13,965 nucleotides of DNA, taken from positions 1 through 13,965 of the forward strand of contig JAEWQX010000031.1 of the NCBI GenBank assembly GCA_023399035.1, written 5' to 3'. Positions 13,335 through 13,965 of the stretch are shown here, piece by piece; the stretch's first letter is position 1, and each line of letters opens with the position of its first letter. A program made the position numbers and the translations under genes. The DNA is from Bacillota bacterium. GTDB lineage: Bacteria; Bacillota; Clostridia; Clostridiales; Clostridiaceae. The notes beneath the pieces were generated by a model. It was given only the letters and a program-made list of their open reading frames with translations, made no database searches and was not told the DNA's origin.

Positions 13335-13965
13335 ATGTTAGAAATCGAAAAGCCAATAATCGAATGTATAGAATCTAATGAAGATGGTACATATGGTAAA
13401 TATGTTGTTGAGCCACTTGAAAGAGGATATGGTATTACATTAGGAAATGCCCTAAGAAGAATATTATTATCATCTCTTCCAGGAGTGGCACCAACTTCTG
13501 TTAAAATAGATGGAGTTCTACATGAGTTTTCTACTGTTCAAGGAGTTAAAGAAGATGTTACTGAATTAATTCTTAATATTAAATCTTTAGCTTTAAGAAT
13601 GAACGGAGAAGGTCCAAAGGTTATTTATATCGATGCTAAAGGACCAGGAGAAGTTACTGGAGCAGATATAAAGACTGATGGTGATGTTGAAGTTGTTAAT
13701 AAGGATTTACATATTGCAACTTTAGATACTGATGGAAGACTTTACATGGAATTAACAGTGAATAACGGAAGAGGTTATGTTACTCAGAACAAAAACAAGA
13801 GTGATGATCTACCAATTTCAGCAATCGCAGTTGATTCAATCTATACACCAGTAAAAAGAGTTAATTTTACTGTTGACAACACAAGAGTTGGTCAAATTAC
13901 TGATTATGATAAATTAACTTTAGAAATTTGGACTAATGGAACAATCAGAATAGATGAAGCTATTA
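13335..13965 (+). CDS. rpoA: RNA polymerase alpha subunit (3'-truncated by window edge)
   Basis: Alpha dimerises to start RNA polymerase assembly, and its C-terminal domain contacts upstream promoter DNA and activators. The window holds the first 210 codons without a stop; the family is about 315 residues, so most of the N-terminal domain is present and the DNA-binding C-terminal domain is missing only because the window ends. The dimer-interface signature LERGYGITLGNALRRILLSS is at 28-47, followed by LPGVAPTSVKIDGVLHEFST. The late block DDLPISAIAVDSIYTPVKRVNF is also typical. ATG follows GGGAGGG (13320-13326) by eight bases. Confidence 0.97.
   Translation, partial: MLEIEKPIIECIESNEDGTYGKYVVEPLERGYGITLGNALRRILLSSLPGVAPTSVKIDGVLHEFSTVQGVKEDVTELILNIKSLALRMNGEGPKVIYIDAKGPGEVTGADIKTDGDVEVVNKDLHIATLDTDGRLYMELTVNNGRGYVTQNKNKSDDLPISAIAVDSIYTPVKRVNFTVDNTRVGQITDYDKLTLEIWTNGTIRIDEAI

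Overview
This AT-rich window is the translation-apparatus superoperon (S10 - spc - alpha ribosomal-protein clusters) of a low-GC Gram-positive bacterium, most likely a Clostridium sensu stricto or close relative. The evidence is the gene order, arginine encoded almost entirely by AGA, near-perfect AGGAGG ribosome-binding sites before almost every gene, a short KOW-domain RNA-binding gene between map and infA, and rpsD lying inside the alpha cluster (in Bacillus subtilis it is separate). I cannot name a species from sequence alone. All 29 genes are on the + strand and very tightly packed.

Layout. 1-4427: 3' part of the S10 cluster and the first spc gene: rplD (5' end cut by the window edge), rplW, rplB, rpsS, rplV, rpsC, rplP, rpmC, rpsQ, rplN. 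4443-8115: the rest of the spc ribosomal genes: rplX, rplE, rpsN (zinc type), rpsH, rplF, rplR, rpsE, rpmD, rplO. 8117-11595: secY (translocon), adk, map, a KOW-domain RNA-binding protein, infA and rpmJ. 11596-11798: a 203-base spacer with a textbook sigma-A promoter and a structured leader. 11799-13965: the alpha cluster: rpsM, rpsK, rpsD and the first 210 codons of rpoA (3' end cut by the window edge).

Together the genes make much of both ribosomal subunits, the membrane channel through which nascent proteins leave, adenylate kinase, the enzyme that removes initiator methionine, initiation factor IF-1 and the RNA polymerase alpha subunit. Three gene pairs share a base in a TAATG stop/start overlap. 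The promoter ahead of rpsM gives the alpha genes their own transcription start. Its leader and several smaller hairpins in other spacers are the only candidate regulatory RNA structures I can see.

I found no mobile element, CRISPR array, tRNA, rRNA, phage gene or unknown multi-gene system. The protein-coding content is ordinary core genome. What merits a second look is in the spacers (rpsM leader, hairpin before the KOW gene, rplB-rpsS hairpin) and in three start codons (rplX, adk, KOW gene) where the longest reading frame is probably not the real gene.
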